From Neisseria subflava (lineage in GTDB: Bacteria > Pseudomonadota > Gammaproteobacteria > Burkholderiales > Neisseriaceae): 64,000 nt of DNA. The stretch spans positions 1,240,001 through 1,304,000 of the forward strand of contig NZ_CP073115.1 in NCBI RefSeq assembly GCF_024205705.1, in the 5' to 3' direction. Below, piece after piece: positions 43,644 to 52,006 of the stretch; the stretch's first letter is position 1, and each line of letters opens with the position of its first letter. The notes under the pieces were generated by a model. The model searched no databases, was not told where the DNA came from, and worked only from the letters and a program-made list of their open reading frames with translations. Both the position numbers and the translations under genes were made by a program.

Positions 43644-43671
43644 AAAACCCTTGCAATGAAGCAAGGGTTTT
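43644..43671 (-). terminator. Terminator after rseA
   Basis: AAAACCCTTGC (43644-43654) and GCAAGGGTTTT (43661-43671) form an 11-bp perfect stem with six-base loop, 15 bases beyond the rseA stop. Confidence 0.85.
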
Positions 43672-43686
43672 GCATGATTTCATTTT

Positions 43687-44235
43687 TTACTGCACAACAG
43701 TCTGCTGCTCATTTTTTTGCTCGGTGCGGACAGTCGGACGATTTTCAATTTTTCCGTCTTTTGCCGCATTCGGCACAACAGTCTCGCCAGGCTCGGAAGC
43801 CGCTTTATCAACAGGCGTACCGCTTACCGGAATAATATTTTGGGCAGGCTGAGTATTAGACTTCTCTGCAACCGGCATGGCGTCACGAGAAGATTGCGGT
43901 GTAAATTGCCATACTGCAACAGCAATCGCACACACGCTGGCAGCGGCCGCGAAGAATTTGAAGAAGCCGCTATTAGCCGCTTCACGCTGAGCATATTTTT
44001 CCTGTTTGCCTTCAGCTTCGGCTTGAGGCACTGTAAATGCTTTGCTTTGCATGGTTTCACCGGTAATACTTGCCGCTGCACCCTGACGGATACAGTCGCC
44101 GATAATGTGGTACTCATGCCAAGCGCGCAAGGCTTCCTCATCTGCCAATACGGCATCCAGCATCTCATCAGTCAATGCTTCACCGTCCATCAATGCAGAC
44201 ACATACTCCAATGCTTTATTTGTTTTGTCGTTCAT
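43687..44235 (-). CDS. rseA: RseA/MucA-type anti-sigma factor
   Basis: Single-pass membrane protein that holds sigma-E inactive until envelope stress triggers its proteolysis. The 182-residue protein begins with the RseA N-terminal domain (EYVSALMDGEALTDEMLDAV, RAWHEYHIIGDCIRQG), has one transmembrane helix at about residues 90-109 and a Pro/Gln-rich periplasmic tail. The start at 44235 has AAAGGTGG upstream. It follows rpoE by five bases. No rseB or degP-type gene follows; a terminator ends the unit. This RseA type differs from the zinc-binding MseR anti-sigma described in N. meningitidis. Confidence 0.85.
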   Translation of the reverse strand: MNDKTNKALEYVSALMDGEALTDEMLDAVLADEEALRAWHEYHIIGDCIRQGAAASITGETMQSKAFTVPQAEAEGKQEKYAQREAANSGFFKFFAAAASVCAIAVAVWQFTPQSSRDAMPVAEKSNTQPAQNIIPVSGTPVDKAASEPGETVVPNAAKDGKIENRPTVRTEQKNEQQTVVQ

Positions 44236-44240
44236 TTTTA

Positions 44241-44840
44241 TTACCACCTTTGATCTTCAGAAGTATCCAACAGCGGCCGCAAATCTTTTGCAATCAGTTC
44301 ACGCGCTCTGAAAATACGCGAACGTACTGTACCTATCGGACAATCCACTACCCGAGCTATTTCTTCGTAAGACAAGCCGTCCATTTCCCTAAGCGTAATG
44401 GCTTGACGCATATCGTCTGGCAGTTGCGCAATGCTTGCTTCGACGGTCTGCAAGATTTCCCGATTCATCATCTCAGCTTCCGGCGTATGGTAATCCGCAA
44501 TCTGATCAGTTAAATCAAGAACATCTCCCTCCTCATTGGCTGCTTCCGAACTGACAAAAAACTGACGACCCGAAGTGGTTAGAAAATTCTTTGCCGTATT
44601 GATACCGATACGGTACAGCCATGTATAAAATGCACTCTCACCTCGAAAATTAACCAGCGCACGATAAGCCCTAATCATTGCCTCTTGGGTTACATCGTGC
44701 ACTTCATGCTCATCCTGAATAAAACGGGAAATCAGTCTGTTTAGCCGACGCTGATATTTGGACATCAGCATCTCGAATGCCTTATGGTCACCTTTCTGCG
44801 CGCGCTCCACCAAAACTTGATCTATTTGGCGATCGTTCAT
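44241..44840 (-). CDS. rpoE: Extracytoplasmic-function sigma factor RpoE/AlgU
   Basis: A 199-residue ECF sigma factor that directs RNA polymerase to envelope-stress promoters. Region 2: LMSKYQRRLNRLISRFIQDE and DVTQEAMIRAYRALVNFRG; region 4: LPDDMRQAITLREMDGLSYE followed by EIARVVDCPIGTVRSRI. It matches the E. coli RpoE / Pseudomonas AlgU group closely. The ATG at 44840 has AAGGGTGA in front; a GTG two codons earlier is less likely. A sigma-E-like promoter at 44903-44930 suggests it activates itself. rseA follows. Confidence 0.93.
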   Translation of the reverse strand: MNDRQIDQVLVERAQKGDHKAFEMLMSKYQRRLNRLISRFIQDEHEVHDVTQEAMIRAYRALVNFRGESAFYTWLYRIGINTAKNFLTTSGRQFFVSSEAANEEGDVLDLTDQIADYHTPEAEMMNREILQTVEASIAQLPDDMRQAITLREMDGLSYEEIARVVDCPIGTVRSRIFRARELIAKDLRPLLDTSEDQRW

Positions 44841-44902
44841 ACTCACCCTTTAATCGTTTTACTGCTTTAAACCAAAAAATAGTAAAGCGTGCTGTGCACA
44901 AT

Positions 44903-44930
44903 AAAGACAACACTGCTTTGAAATAGTTCC
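44903..44930 (-). promoter_or_regulatory. Putative sigma-E promoter of rpoE-rseA
   Basis: Minus strand: GGAACTA (44930-44924), 16 bases, TCTTT (44907-44903). The sigma-E/AlgU consensus is GAACTT, 16 bases, TCTGA: 5 of 6 in the -35, exact spacing, 3 of 5 in the -10. It is about 65 bases before the start codon. Confidence 0.5.
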
Positions 44931-45054
44931 ATAAGATTACATTTAATGGCAAAAGTTTATTCGTGTAGGTACTCTAATATAAGCTGTATTGCTTAATATA
45001 CCTACACTTAGCACAAGTAGTTAAATTACTGATACTTACTAAATTTAGAGTTAT

Positions 45055-46383
45055 TTACTTTACTTTTGCCATATATTCGACCAACTTTCTATGAACTGGC
45101 AGATAGCCTTGCTCTATTTGAACATCGCTTCCAACCCTAAGGTTAGCAACAGCAAGGCACTTGTTGCCCATACTTATGATAATCGGCCAATATTTACGCA
45201 CGAGTGGCATGATATGACACTCCTGCAATAGTTTTTCGACTGATTTTTCCTTCTGACCGGACTGAATCACGTCGCCCTCGGATACAGTTCTAAGCACAGC
45301 CGGCTTTTCCAACTCCTCTTCCGGCAAACCGCCTTTAAACGGTAATAAAACAAAACCGTTTTCCAGCAAAATATCTTTCAGACGGCCTCGAACTTCCCAA
45401 CCATTACACCAAGGCAGCTGTTGAAATTCACTTTCTTGCCAAATAAACAACTGATCCTGATAGGCGACCAATTCGCCGTTTGGCAAACTCAACTGCGCCT
45501 GTTCTGCGGTTTCCAATACTCGGGTAAAATCGACAATACTGTGATAAGAAGGCAATGATTCCGCTTGCTTTCGCAAAAAATACCAAAGCAACCGACGGCG
45601 CAAGAGTTGCGTACATTGCCGCCACAGACTGATACTGAATATTCCGTCCGGACTGATGCGCTGATATTCAGACTCAACCAATTCATCTAAAAGCTGCAAA
45701 TCTTCCTGCAATAATCGGATATTGGCACAAATTTGCCGCTCAAAATTCGGAATCCGCTGCTGCCATTGCGGCAAGGTCTGATTTCTCATCCAATTGCGTA
45801 AATAGCCGGAGTCTTCGTTACTTTCGTCTTCGACAAAAGACAGCCCCCATTGTTGCGCATACCCTGCCAATTCCTGACGGGAAAATGCCAAAAGCGGCCG
45901 CCAGATTTGGATCTCTTCATTTAAATCACGCCATACCGGCATGGCCGCCATACCGCGCAATCCGCCGCCGCGTACGGCCGACAGCATAAATGTTTCAATT
46001 TGATCATTGCGATGGTGGGCCAAAACAATAATTTTCTTCAGGCCGTCTGAAAATGCCTGATATCGGGCAGCCCTGGCCGCCGCTTCCAAACCTTTTCCTT
46101 GTTTTTCCACATTGACACGGCACACCCTCAAGGCAACATCCAAACGCCGACAATAATCCTGACAAAATTTTGCCCAACTGTCGGCATTGGTGCTTAAACC
46201 ATGATGAACATGGACGGCACGCAAATCAAAACGGCGAAATTCACGCATCCGGTGCAAAAGATGCAACAGGACAACGGAATCCAATCCGCCGCTCAAACCA
46301 ACTTCAAAAACAGTATGGCTCGGCAAATCAAGAAAAGCTGCTTGAAAACTTTTAAATAGGGAATCAGGGGATAGTTGCGACAT
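45055..46383 (-). CDS. tilS: tRNA(Ile)-lysidine synthase
   Basis: Converts C34 of the CAU-anticodon tRNA-Ile to lysidine so it reads AUA. The 442-residue protein has the PP-loop ATPase motif GLSGGLDSVVLLHLL (about residues 29-43) and the LAHHRNDQIETFML segment, then the TilS substrate domain and a C-terminal domain ending LRVGSDVQIEQGYL. Essential in most bacteria. A gap of about 210 AT-rich bases separates it from rpoE, and accA lies upstream. Confidence 0.95.
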   Translation of the reverse strand: MSQLSPDSLFKSFQAAFLDLPSHTVFEVGLSGGLDSVVLLHLLHRMREFRRFDLRAVHVHHGLSTNADSWAKFCQDYCRRLDVALRVCRVNVEKQGKGLEAAARAARYQAFSDGLKKIIVLAHHRNDQIETFMLSAVRGGGLRGMAAMPVWRDLNEEIQIWRPLLAFSRQELAGYAQQWGLSFVEDESNEDSGYLRNWMRNQTLPQWQQRIPNFERQICANIRLLQEDLQLLDELVESEYQRISPDGIFSISLWRQCTQLLRRRLLWYFLRKQAESLPSYHSIVDFTRVLETAEQAQLSLPNGELVAYQDQLFIWQESEFQQLPWCNGWEVRGRLKDILLENGFVLLPFKGGLPEEELEKPAVLRTVSEGDVIQSGQKEKSVEKLLQECHIMPLVRKYWPIIISMGNKCLAVANLRVGSDVQIEQGYLPVHRKLVEYMAKVK

Positions 46384-46427
46384 TTCAGACGGCCTGAAAT
46401 TATGAATGACTCAAAAATAGAATACAA

Positions 46428-46459
46428 AAAAAGCAAGCAGCGACATCTGCTTGCTTTTT
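46428..46459 (-). terminator. Terminator after accA
   Basis: AAAAAGCAAGCAG (46428-46440), loop CGACAT, CTGCTTGCTTTTT (46447-46459), immediately downstream of accA on the minus strand. It contains no DUS. Confidence 0.85.
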
Positions 46460-46471
46460 CAGCAGCCAAAC

Positions 46472-47431
46472 TTATTTATCGGTAAATTTACCGTAAGCCA
46501 TGATGCGGTCGAAACGGCGGGAAAGCAAATCAGGCATGGTCATGCTTTGCGCTTCGCTTAATTGCTGTTCCAAAACGGTTTTAACGTTTTTCATCGTGGT
46601 TTCAAAATCACGGTGTGCGCCGCCTAAAGGCTCATCAATTACTTTATCGATGACATCCAATTCTTGCAGGCGTTTGGCGGTAATCCCCAATGCTTGCGCG
46701 GCGTCTGCTGCTTTTTCGGCAGTTTTCCAAAGAATAGAGGCGCAACCTTCGGGAGAAATCACCGAATAGGTCGAGTATTGCAGCATATTGATGTAGTCAC
46801 CGACAGCTACTGCCAACGCACCGCCCGAACCGCCTTCGCCAATGATGGTGCACAATACCGGTACATGCAGGCGGGTCAGTTCGTACAAATTACGGCCGAT
46901 GGCTTCAGACTGGCCGCGTTCTTCCGCGCCAATGCCCGGATACGCGCCCGGAGTATCGACAAAGGTCATGACCGGAATATTGAATTTCTCGGCAGTCTGC
47001 ATCAAGCGCAACGCTTTACGGTAACCTTCGGGACGCGGCATACCGAAATTGCGGCGGATTTTTTCTTTGGTATCGCGGCCTTTCTGATGGCCAATGACCA
47101 TCACGCTTTGACCGTTGAAACGTGCCAAACCGCCGATAATGGCATGATCGTCAGAATAATGACGATCGCCGTGCAACTCTTCAAAATCGGTAAAAATACC
47201 GTTGATATAGTCCAAAGTATAAGGACGTTGCGGATGGCGGGACACTTGTGAAATTTGAGCCGGAGTCAGCTTGCTGAAAATCGACTTGGTCAACTCGTTG
47301 CTTTTCTTTTGCAGTCTGGCAATCTCGTCGGAAATGTCGACGGCCGATTCATCTTGTACGAATCGCAACTCGTCGATTTTATTGGTTAATTCGGCGATGG
47401 GTTGTTCAAAGTCCAAAAAAACGGGTTTCAT
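46472..47431 (-). CDS. accA: Acetyl-CoA carboxylase carboxyltransferase subunit alpha
   Basis: Catalyses carboxyl transfer from biotin to acetyl-CoA with AccD, making malonyl-CoA for fatty acids. The 319-residue length is normal. Family signatures include FLDFEQPIAELTNKIDELRF, the crotonase-fold oxyanion stretch IGEGGSGGALAVAVGDYINM, and TPGAYPGIGAEERGQSEAIG. It lies alone between tilS and hslR with its own terminator. Confidence 0.97.
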   Translation of the reverse strand: MKPVFLDFEQPIAELTNKIDELRFVQDESAVDISDEIARLQKKSNELTKSIFSKLTPAQISQVSRHPQRPYTLDYINGIFTDFEELHGDRHYSDDHAIIGGLARFNGQSVMVIGHQKGRDTKEKIRRNFGMPRPEGYRKALRLMQTAEKFNIPVMTFVDTPGAYPGIGAEERGQSEAIGRNLYELTRLHVPVLCTIIGEGGSGGALAVAVGDYINMLQYSTYSVISPEGCASILWKTAEKAADAAQALGITAKRLQELDVIDKVIDEPLGGAHRDFETTMKNVKTVLEQQLSEAQSMTMPDLLSRRFDRIMAYGKFTDK

Positions 47432-47634
47432 AAAACGAAGCTCTCGGTAATGGTTGCTGACATGATACGCTAATCAGACGTATTTGACAGCATTTCTCAA
47501 AGGGAAACTGCCATCTTTTGCAATAAAAAACTTTCAGACGGCCTTTAACAAAGAAATAGTATATCTGCACTAAACTCATGGAGTGCCGTATCTTATGATA
47601 AACTTCAATTCAGTTCAATCATTTCAAACAGGCT

Positions 47635-48036
47635 ATGAAAAACGATCATGACAATTCGTCCATGCGCTTGGACAAATGGCTGTGGGCCGCGCGCTTTTTC
47701 AAGACCCGTGCGCTGGCACAAAAACACATTGAGCTAGGCAGGGTTTTGGTAAACGGCTCGAAGGTGAAAAACAGCAAAAATATTTCCACCGGCGACACCA
47801 TCGACATGACTTTGAACTCCCTCCCCTACAAATTCAAAGTCGCCGCGCTCAATCATCAACGCCGCCCGGCACCGGAAGCGCGTTTATTGTACGAAGAAGA
47901 CATGAAAACGGCTGCCGAACGCGAAGCTCAAAAACAACTCGACCAGGCCAGCCGCATCAGTGCCGCTTATCCGGACGGACGCCCGACCAAACGCGACCGC
48001 CGCCAGCTTGACCGCATGAAGCGCGATAGCTGGTAA
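47635..48036 (+). CDS. hslR: S4-domain RNA-binding heat-shock protein Hsp15
   Basis: Binds free 50S subunits carrying stalled nascent chains and helps recycle them. A 133-residue protein with an S4 domain near the N-terminus: MRLDKWLWAARFFKTRALAQ, HIELGRVLVNGSKV. The tail is strongly basic and ends KRDRRQLDRMKRDSW. Divergent from accA; its terminator is shared with the convergent porin gene. Confidence 0.92.
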   Translation: MKNDHDNSSMRLDKWLWAARFFKTRALAQKHIELGRVLVNGSKVKNSKNISTGDTIDMTLNSLPYKFKVAALNHQRRPAPEARLLYEEDMKTAAEREAQKQLDQASRISAAYPDGRPTKRDRRQLDRMKRDSW

Positions 48037-48088
48037 AGCGTTTCATCCATTGTTTCAGACGGCCCTATATCCATGCCGTCTGAAAACC

Positions 48089-48118
48089 AAAAACAGGCAG
48101 GACATCCTGCCTGTTTTT
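48089..48118. terminator. Terminator between hslR and the porin gene
   Basis: AAAAACAGGCAGGA (48089-48102), loop CA, TCCTGCCTGTTTTT (48105-48118), a 14-bp perfect stem. A DUS pair of mixed type (AG-like on one side, AT at 48073-48084) precedes it. Confidence 0.85.
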
Positions 48119-48130
48119 TATTTGTGGTAA

Positions 48131-49249
48131 TTAAAATTTATATTCTAACTGACCGCGAATAACGTTCACGTCCTGCTTATCCGTGCCAACGGTAGGCGTA
48201 ACCTGTTTGCCGGCCAAATAGAAGCCTTTGAGTTTCCAGTTTTTCCAAGGAATATAGGTTGCACCGATTTGCACGCCTTGGACGTTTTTGCTGTAATCCT
48301 CAACAGAAGAGACACCGGACAACGAACCGACACGGCGGTAGTTCAAGAATACGTCGTAAGAATTACGGACGTTCCAGTCGGCCGATTTATAGCGCACTTC
48401 AGTGAACACGCCGTCATTTTTGATTTTTTGTCCGGCATCATTATAAGCTTTGATATTGGACTTGCTGACCGCGGCCATCCAACGCCAATCGTCATTAAAT
48501 TTAATGTCCGTACCGATTTCTCCGAAGACCGCGTTTTTCTTCGCGCCGCGTACATCGATGTCTTTCATGTAGCTGACGGTTGCGCCGACGTTGATATTCT
48601 CATTCACAGGCAACACGCTTTGAACCGCGGCAAAATGTCTGCGGCGGCCGCCGATGCCCCATGCGTTGTCGTTCAGATTGCCTGTACGGCGGCCCGCATA
48701 GATTTTGGTCGGCAGGGTTTTATTGTCAAAGAAGATTTCACCGCCGGTAACTTCGGTATCCCACACGCGGCCGTATGAAGAGAACGCGCCAAATTTACCA
48801 ACACGCGCTTTGATGTTGTTGTACACAGTCCCTTCGGCATACAGTTTATTGACCGGCACATCATGATCGCCGTTGAATTTACCGGTTTCCAAATCGATAT
48901 TCGGCTCGATTTGCGCTACCAATTTCCAATCTTTGTACAGTTTTGCGCGTAACCAAAATTCCGCGTTGAAGTTGGCATTGGTGTCTTCAGGCGTCGGATT
49001 AACGCTGCTGTTGTTGGCATTGATGTCTTTGGTATCCGCACGTACGCGCAAACCACCGTTCACAGTTAACAAATCATTGAAAATGCTGATTTTATCGTCA
49101 TCTTTGCGAATGATGCTGCCGGAATTGACATAATCGTTGGTGGTGGCCAAAGCCGCCGCATCACGCCCGCCATCAGCATTCTCTGCCAATGAATAAGATG
49201 ATGAAGCCAATAAAATACAGGTTGCAATCAGTTTGGTTTGAAATTTCAT
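48131..49249 (-). CDS. Putative outer-membrane beta-barrel porin
   Basis: A 372-residue exported protein. Signal peptide about 1-22 (KLIATCILLASSSYSLA) starts at the ATG 49249, which has GGAGAG five bases upstream; an earlier in-frame start is ignored. The mature protein shows alternating strands such as GGLRVRADTKD, AEFWLRAKLYKDWKLVAQ and GATYIPWKNWKLKGFYLAG, and ends with the outer-membrane signature QLEYKF. It does not resemble neisserial PorA/PorB closely. Substrate unknown. The upstream region is extremely AT-rich, like a strong promoter with an UP element. Confidence 0.75.
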   Translation of the reverse strand: MKFQTKLIATCILLASSSYSLAENADGGRDAAALATTNDYVNSGSIIRKDDDKISIFNDLLTVNGGLRVRADTKDINANNSSVNPTPEDTNANFNAEFWLRAKLYKDWKLVAQIEPNIDLETGKFNGDHDVPVNKLYAEGTVYNNIKARVGKFGAFSSYGRVWDTEVTGGEIFFDNKTLPTKIYAGRRTGNLNDNAWGIGGRRRHFAAVQSVLPVNENINVGATVSYMKDIDVRGAKKNAVFGEIGTDIKFNDDWRWMAAVSKSNIKAYNDAGQKIKNDGVFTEVRYKSADWNVRNSYDVFLNYRRVGSLSGVSSVEDYSKNVQGVQIGATYIPWKNWKLKGFYLAGKQVTPTVGTDKQDVNVIRGQLEYKF

Positions 49250-49426
49250 GCCGACTCTCCAAAAGAAGATATTGAAAGTGAAGTATTCGATAAAGCGTAC
49301 AAAATTATGAATTTTGTATAAATTATTCATTTTATTTACTAATTATTTTTATCGTATGTAAATTAGTGTAATCAGTCAAGCAGATTTAAACGCTTTATCC
49401 TCTTTCAGACGGCCTCTTGATTCAGG

Positions 49427-51190
49427 TCAAACGGAAGCCTGCTCATCAGGCTCTTCAAACTGCCATTTCAAGGCATCGGCCAATGCCGTCCTGCGTTTTT
49501 GATGGCATCCCACAGCCTGACACAATTCCTCCGCATTTCCCCAAAACACAAAACGTTCACGCGCGCGGGTAATGGCTGTGTAAAGCAAAGCCTTATCTAA
49601 ACCTCGAGCCTCTTCTTCACTCTCCGTCGTTGCAGGCACTGACGGAGGTAACAGCCATACTTCCCGATATTCCGAACCTTGGCTCTTGTGCACAGTCATA
49701 GCAAAAGCCGATTCAAAATCCGGCAAACGGCTGATGGCAATTTTTTTGAATCCATCTTTCTCAGGAAAATAGGCAGACAAGCCATTCAACGATTCTTCAT
49801 CTTTCATAATCAGCCCGATGTCGCCGTTAAACACTTCCAGCATGTAATCATTGTGCGTAATCATGATGATTTGTCCGGCAAACCAAGGCATTTCGCCCAA
49901 AACTTTTCCTTGTCGTTGCAGGTATTCTTGATAAGCCTGATTCAAATCATCCGCATCCTGCCGCCAAGCTGCCAATACCACTACATCGGCAGCATGACCA
50001 TAGGCAAGTGCAACATTATTCTCTGCCACGGCCTGCCAATAATCCTGTTGCTTTTGATACAGTAAAGCAACCTGCTCTTTCAGACGGCCTGGTTTCATTT
50101 CCAATTCTTTGGGGAACTTGTCAAACTGTTCGACCGCAGTTTGCTTTTCCCCGGACACCACCGCCCTTGCCAAACAGCCGATACCGCTGTCTGCACCAAA
50201 ACGGTGACTGAACGTCAATTTGGCATTGTTTTGTGATAAAGCCTGTGGCTGCCCTTTTATCTCAAAGCCATGATTGGGCAGGTACACTTCCAGCTTTTCA
50301 GCGGTTTCTTTATCCAAAGCCGTTGGACGCGACAATGCCGCCAATACGGCTCCTAACCCAACCGACGGCAACTGGTTTTCATCGCCAAGCAACACCAAAC
50401 GACAACCGGTCGGCACGGCGCGCAATAAATCCAATACCAGCGGCAAATCCAACATCGAAGCCTCATCCACCACCAAAACATCCAATGCAAGCGGATATTC
50501 ATGATTGAACGCAGGGCGCATTTGCGGCGGACGCAGTTTCAACAAACGATGGACAGTCTGCCCTTCCAAGTTTTCCAGATGCGCTTTGACGCTCGGAGAC
50601 AAATCAAAACCGTCCAAAGCACGTTGCAAAGCCCGTGCCATATGCGCAGCCGCTTTGCCCGTCGGTGCCGCCAACGCGATACGGGGCAACTTCGTACTGT
50701 TATTACAAATCAGGCCCAAAAGCTTTGCGACGGTTGTCGTCTTACCTGTACCCGGCCCGCCGGTAATCAGCATAAAGTTTTGCAGCAAGGCCAAAGCCGC
50801 AGCATCCCGTTGCTCTTTGCTATCTTTAGTATCAAACCAGTCGCTCAGGCTTTTTGAAGCCGCCATGAAATTCACTTCTTCCGCCTCGGCACTTGCCAGC
50901 CGTTTGATTTCAACAGCCAAATCATGCTCCAACTGCCACATCCGCCCTAAAAACAATTTCCGGTCTTGCAGGATAAGTGGTTTATCCGCATTGCCGACCA
51001 AATTCGGCAAGTTGCTTAAGGCATCAACATCCGCTTTATCCAAGTAAATAAACGAATGCCCGTTTTGCAAGGCTGCAAACAGTCGAACCACATAAGGCTC
51101 AATAACGGATGCACCCTGTACTTCGTGGCGGCGGAAAAACGCTATGGCCGCATCTGCGGCAGAGGAAAGGATAGAGTCGGTCGGATTCAT
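49427..51190 (-). CDS. recD: Exodeoxyribonuclease V subunit alpha
   Basis: 5'-3' helicase subunit of RecBCD, which processes double-strand ends for recombination. The 587-residue SF1B helicase has motif I ITGGPGTGKTTTVAKLLG (about residues 141-158), motif II LVVDEASMLDLPLV, motif III GDENQLPSVGLGAVL, and motifs V-VI near AMTVHKSQGSEYREVW and LLYTAITRARERF. recB and recC are not in this window. DUS-mediated transformation relies on recombination functions of this kind. Confidence 0.95.
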   Translation of the reverse strand: MNPTDSILSSAADAAIAFFRRHEVQGASVIEPYVVRLFAALQNGHSFIYLDKADVDALSNLPNLVGNADKPLILQDRKLFLGRMWQLEHDLAVEIKRLASAEAEEVNFMAASKSLSDWFDTKDSKEQRDAAALALLQNFMLITGGPGTGKTTTVAKLLGLICNNSTKLPRIALAAPTGKAAAHMARALQRALDGFDLSPSVKAHLENLEGQTVHRLLKLRPPQMRPAFNHEYPLALDVLVVDEASMLDLPLVLDLLRAVPTGCRLVLLGDENQLPSVGLGAVLAALSRPTALDKETAEKLEVYLPNHGFEIKGQPQALSQNNAKLTFSHRFGADSGIGCLARAVVSGEKQTAVEQFDKFPKELEMKPGRLKEQVALLYQKQQDYWQAVAENNVALAYGHAADVVVLAAWRQDADDLNQAYQEYLQRQGKVLGEMPWFAGQIIMITHNDYMLEVFNGDIGLIMKDEESLNGLSAYFPEKDGFKKIAISRLPDFESAFAMTVHKSQGSEYREVWLLPPSVPATTESEEEARGLDKALLYTAITRARERFVFWGNAEELCQAVGCHQKRRTALADALKWQFEEPDEQASV

Positions 51191-51220
51191 AGCTCAGGAT
51201 TGATTGATACGGAAAAAAGA

Positions 51221-51277
51221 AAGGCCGTCTGAAAAGCAGCGTTTCCATAAATGAAAACCTATTTTTCAGACGGCCTC
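51221..51277. repeat. DUS pair upstream of recD
   Basis: AAAGGCCGTCTGAAAA and TTTTTCAGACGGCCTC enclose about 27 bases between the lolD stop and the recD start. It can terminate the lolC-lolD message. Confidence 0.65.
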
Positions 51278-51322
51278 TATTATACCGTTCAAAGCATAAA
51301 ATATTTGCCTGAAATAATAACC

Positions 51323-52006
51323 TTATTGCAGCACTTGCAGGCTGCCGTCTTTCATGGTCATTACCCGGTCGAAACGCTCAGCCAGCTCGTCATCATGGGT
51401 TACCACAATCAGGCTGGTGTTCAATTCGCGTTTCAAATCCAGCATCATGTCCAGTACATTTTGCGCATTTTTACGGTCAAGGTTTCCCGTCGGCTCATCT
51501 GCCAACAGGCATTTCGGCTCATTAACCAAAGCACGGGCAATGGCCGCACGCTGACGCTCACCGCCGGAAAGTTCGCTCGGACGGTGCAGCATACGCTTAT
51601 CCAAGCCAACCTTTTTCAGCATCTTAACAGCCTTCTCCTCAGCCATCGCTTTGGGCATTTTGCCGATTAAAAGCGGCATCATGACATTTTCCAAAGCAGA
51701 AAACTCAGGCAATAGATGGTGGAACTGATACACAAAGCCCAAATAACGGTTGCGCAATTCGCCCAATTGTTTTTGGCTCAAACCACCCAAATCCTGATCC
51801 ATCAGTATTACCTTGCCTTCAGACGGCATATCCAAACCACCAAGAAGGTGCAGCAATGTGGATTTACCGCTGCCTGACGAACCGATGATACTCACGCTTT
51901 CCGCTTCGGCAACTTCAAAATCTAAATGATTCAACACTTGCACATTCAATGCGCCGTCATTATAGCTTTTGCCAACGCCGATACATTTCAAAATTGTCTT
52001 ACTCAT
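51323..52006 (-). CDS. lolD: Lipoprotein-releasing system ATP-binding protein LolD
   Basis: ABC ATPase driving release of outer-membrane lipoproteins to LolA. The 227-residue protein has Walker A IGSSGSGKSTLLHLLGG, the LolD motif around FVYQFHHLLPEFSALEN, signature LSGGERQRAAIARAL and Walker B LLADEPTGNLD. The frame continues upstream into lolC, but MSKTILKC at 52006 is the family start and overlaps the lolC stop by eight bases, so the two are coupled. An AT-DUS lies inside at 51818-51829. Confidence 0.96.
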   Translation of the reverse strand: MSKTILKCIGVGKSYNDGALNVQVLNHLDFEVAEAESVSIIGSSGSGKSTLLHLLGGLDMPSEGKVILMDQDLGGLSQKQLGELRNRYLGFVYQFHHLLPEFSALENVMMPLLIGKMPKAMAEEKAVKMLKKVGLDKRMLHRPSELSGGERQRAAIARALVNEPKCLLADEPTGNLDRKNAQNVLDMMLDLKRELNTSLIVVTHDDELAERFDRVMTMKDGSLQVLQ

